NCBI GenBank assembly: GCA_000149265.1
Contig: CH002903.1
Span: 53,976-117,975 of the forward strand
Direction: 5' to 3'
DNA: 64,000 bases
Source of the DNA: Ciona savignyi
Taxonomy: Eukaryota; Chordata; Ascidiacea; Phlebobranchia; Cionidae
Shown: positions 63,745 through 64,000 of the stretch, piece by piece
How the letters are laid out: every line of letters begins with the position of its first letter
Numbering within the stretch: position 1 is the stretch's first letter
Notes under the pieces: generated by a model
The model's database searches: none
What the model was told of the DNA's origin: nothing
Seen by the model: the letters and a program-made list of their open reading frames with translations, nothing else
Made by a program: the position numbers and the translations under genes

Positions 63745-64000
63745 GAATCCTTTATTTGGAAAACATGGATATTAAGTTTGGATTATTAATTCGGAAACCT
63801 AATAGTTCCTGCTTGCAGAAACAAACGTTGTACCATTTGTCCATGATGTATCATGGGGTTTAGGTAAACCGGGCCACCCGTTTATTTCATTCAGAAAATA
63901 TAGATATCAAGTTTGGATTGGTATCTATAACCTGTTAGTTTCTGCCCTCAGTAACAAACGTTATACACTTTGAATAAGATATACCAAGTGTGATAAGGTA
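63745..64000. repeat. two tandem ~135-bp units reaching the window edge
   Basis: GATATTAAGTTTG at 63768 and GATATCAAGTTTG at 63903 mark a 135-bp period. Both units share TTTATTT near the start, then AACCT(A/G)(A/T)TAGTT-CTGC and AG(A/T)AACAAACGTT. The array may continue outside the window. Confidence 0.6.

Overview
The window looks like a compact, AT-rich ascidian (Ciona-like tunicate) genome. Genes are split into many small exons with GT-AG introns. There is a DMA-type DMRT gene, an ANKUB1 orthologue, CCP/sushi mosaic genes and many short tRNA-derived SINEs. Two runs of N (34024-34129 and 46819-46918) show it is a draft assembly. All exon models below were built by hand from reading frame, splice-site consensus and phase.

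Layout. 1-373 (-) is the 5' end of an unknown gene leaving the window. 2670-7241 (+) is a seven-exon ANKUB1 orthologue (ubiquitin-like plus ankyrin-type region). 8661-10438 (+) holds the first three exons of a secreted CCP protein. 10.4-17.3 kb is repeat-rich: a broken C2H2 zinc-finger ORF, a duplicated dispersed repeat, four tandem ~335-bp units and several SINEs. 17.33-17.87 kb (+) holds frame-broken, FN3-like coding remains. 17898-32255 (-) is the main accessory gene: 25 exons readable with matching phases, encoding a secreted or membrane mosaic of signal peptide, furin-like site, novel N-terminal region, thrombospondin type 1, two trefoil domains, calcium-binding EGF and 11 CCP/sushi domains; its 3' end was not found. 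32.3-40.1 kb is intergenic and includes the upstream region of the DMRT gene. 40178-44895 (+) is a six-exon DMRT gene with DM and DMA domains. 44.9-55.3 kb is intergenic. 55315-62468 (-) is a complete BEL/Pao LTR retrotransposon with two apparently identical 544-bp LTRs and a 5-bp target duplication. 62.5-64 kb holds SINE fragments and a short tandem repeat.

A recurring theme is single-base frame breaks inside otherwise well conserved coding sequence: ANKUB1 exon 2, DMRT exons 4 and 6, and the young BEL/Pao element. The CCP mosaic gene also has one in-frame stop. These point either to draft-sequence indels or to real lesions, and they matter for anyone using gene models from this locus. The genes are not obviously functionally linked; the two CCP loci are probably related by duplication with inversion.
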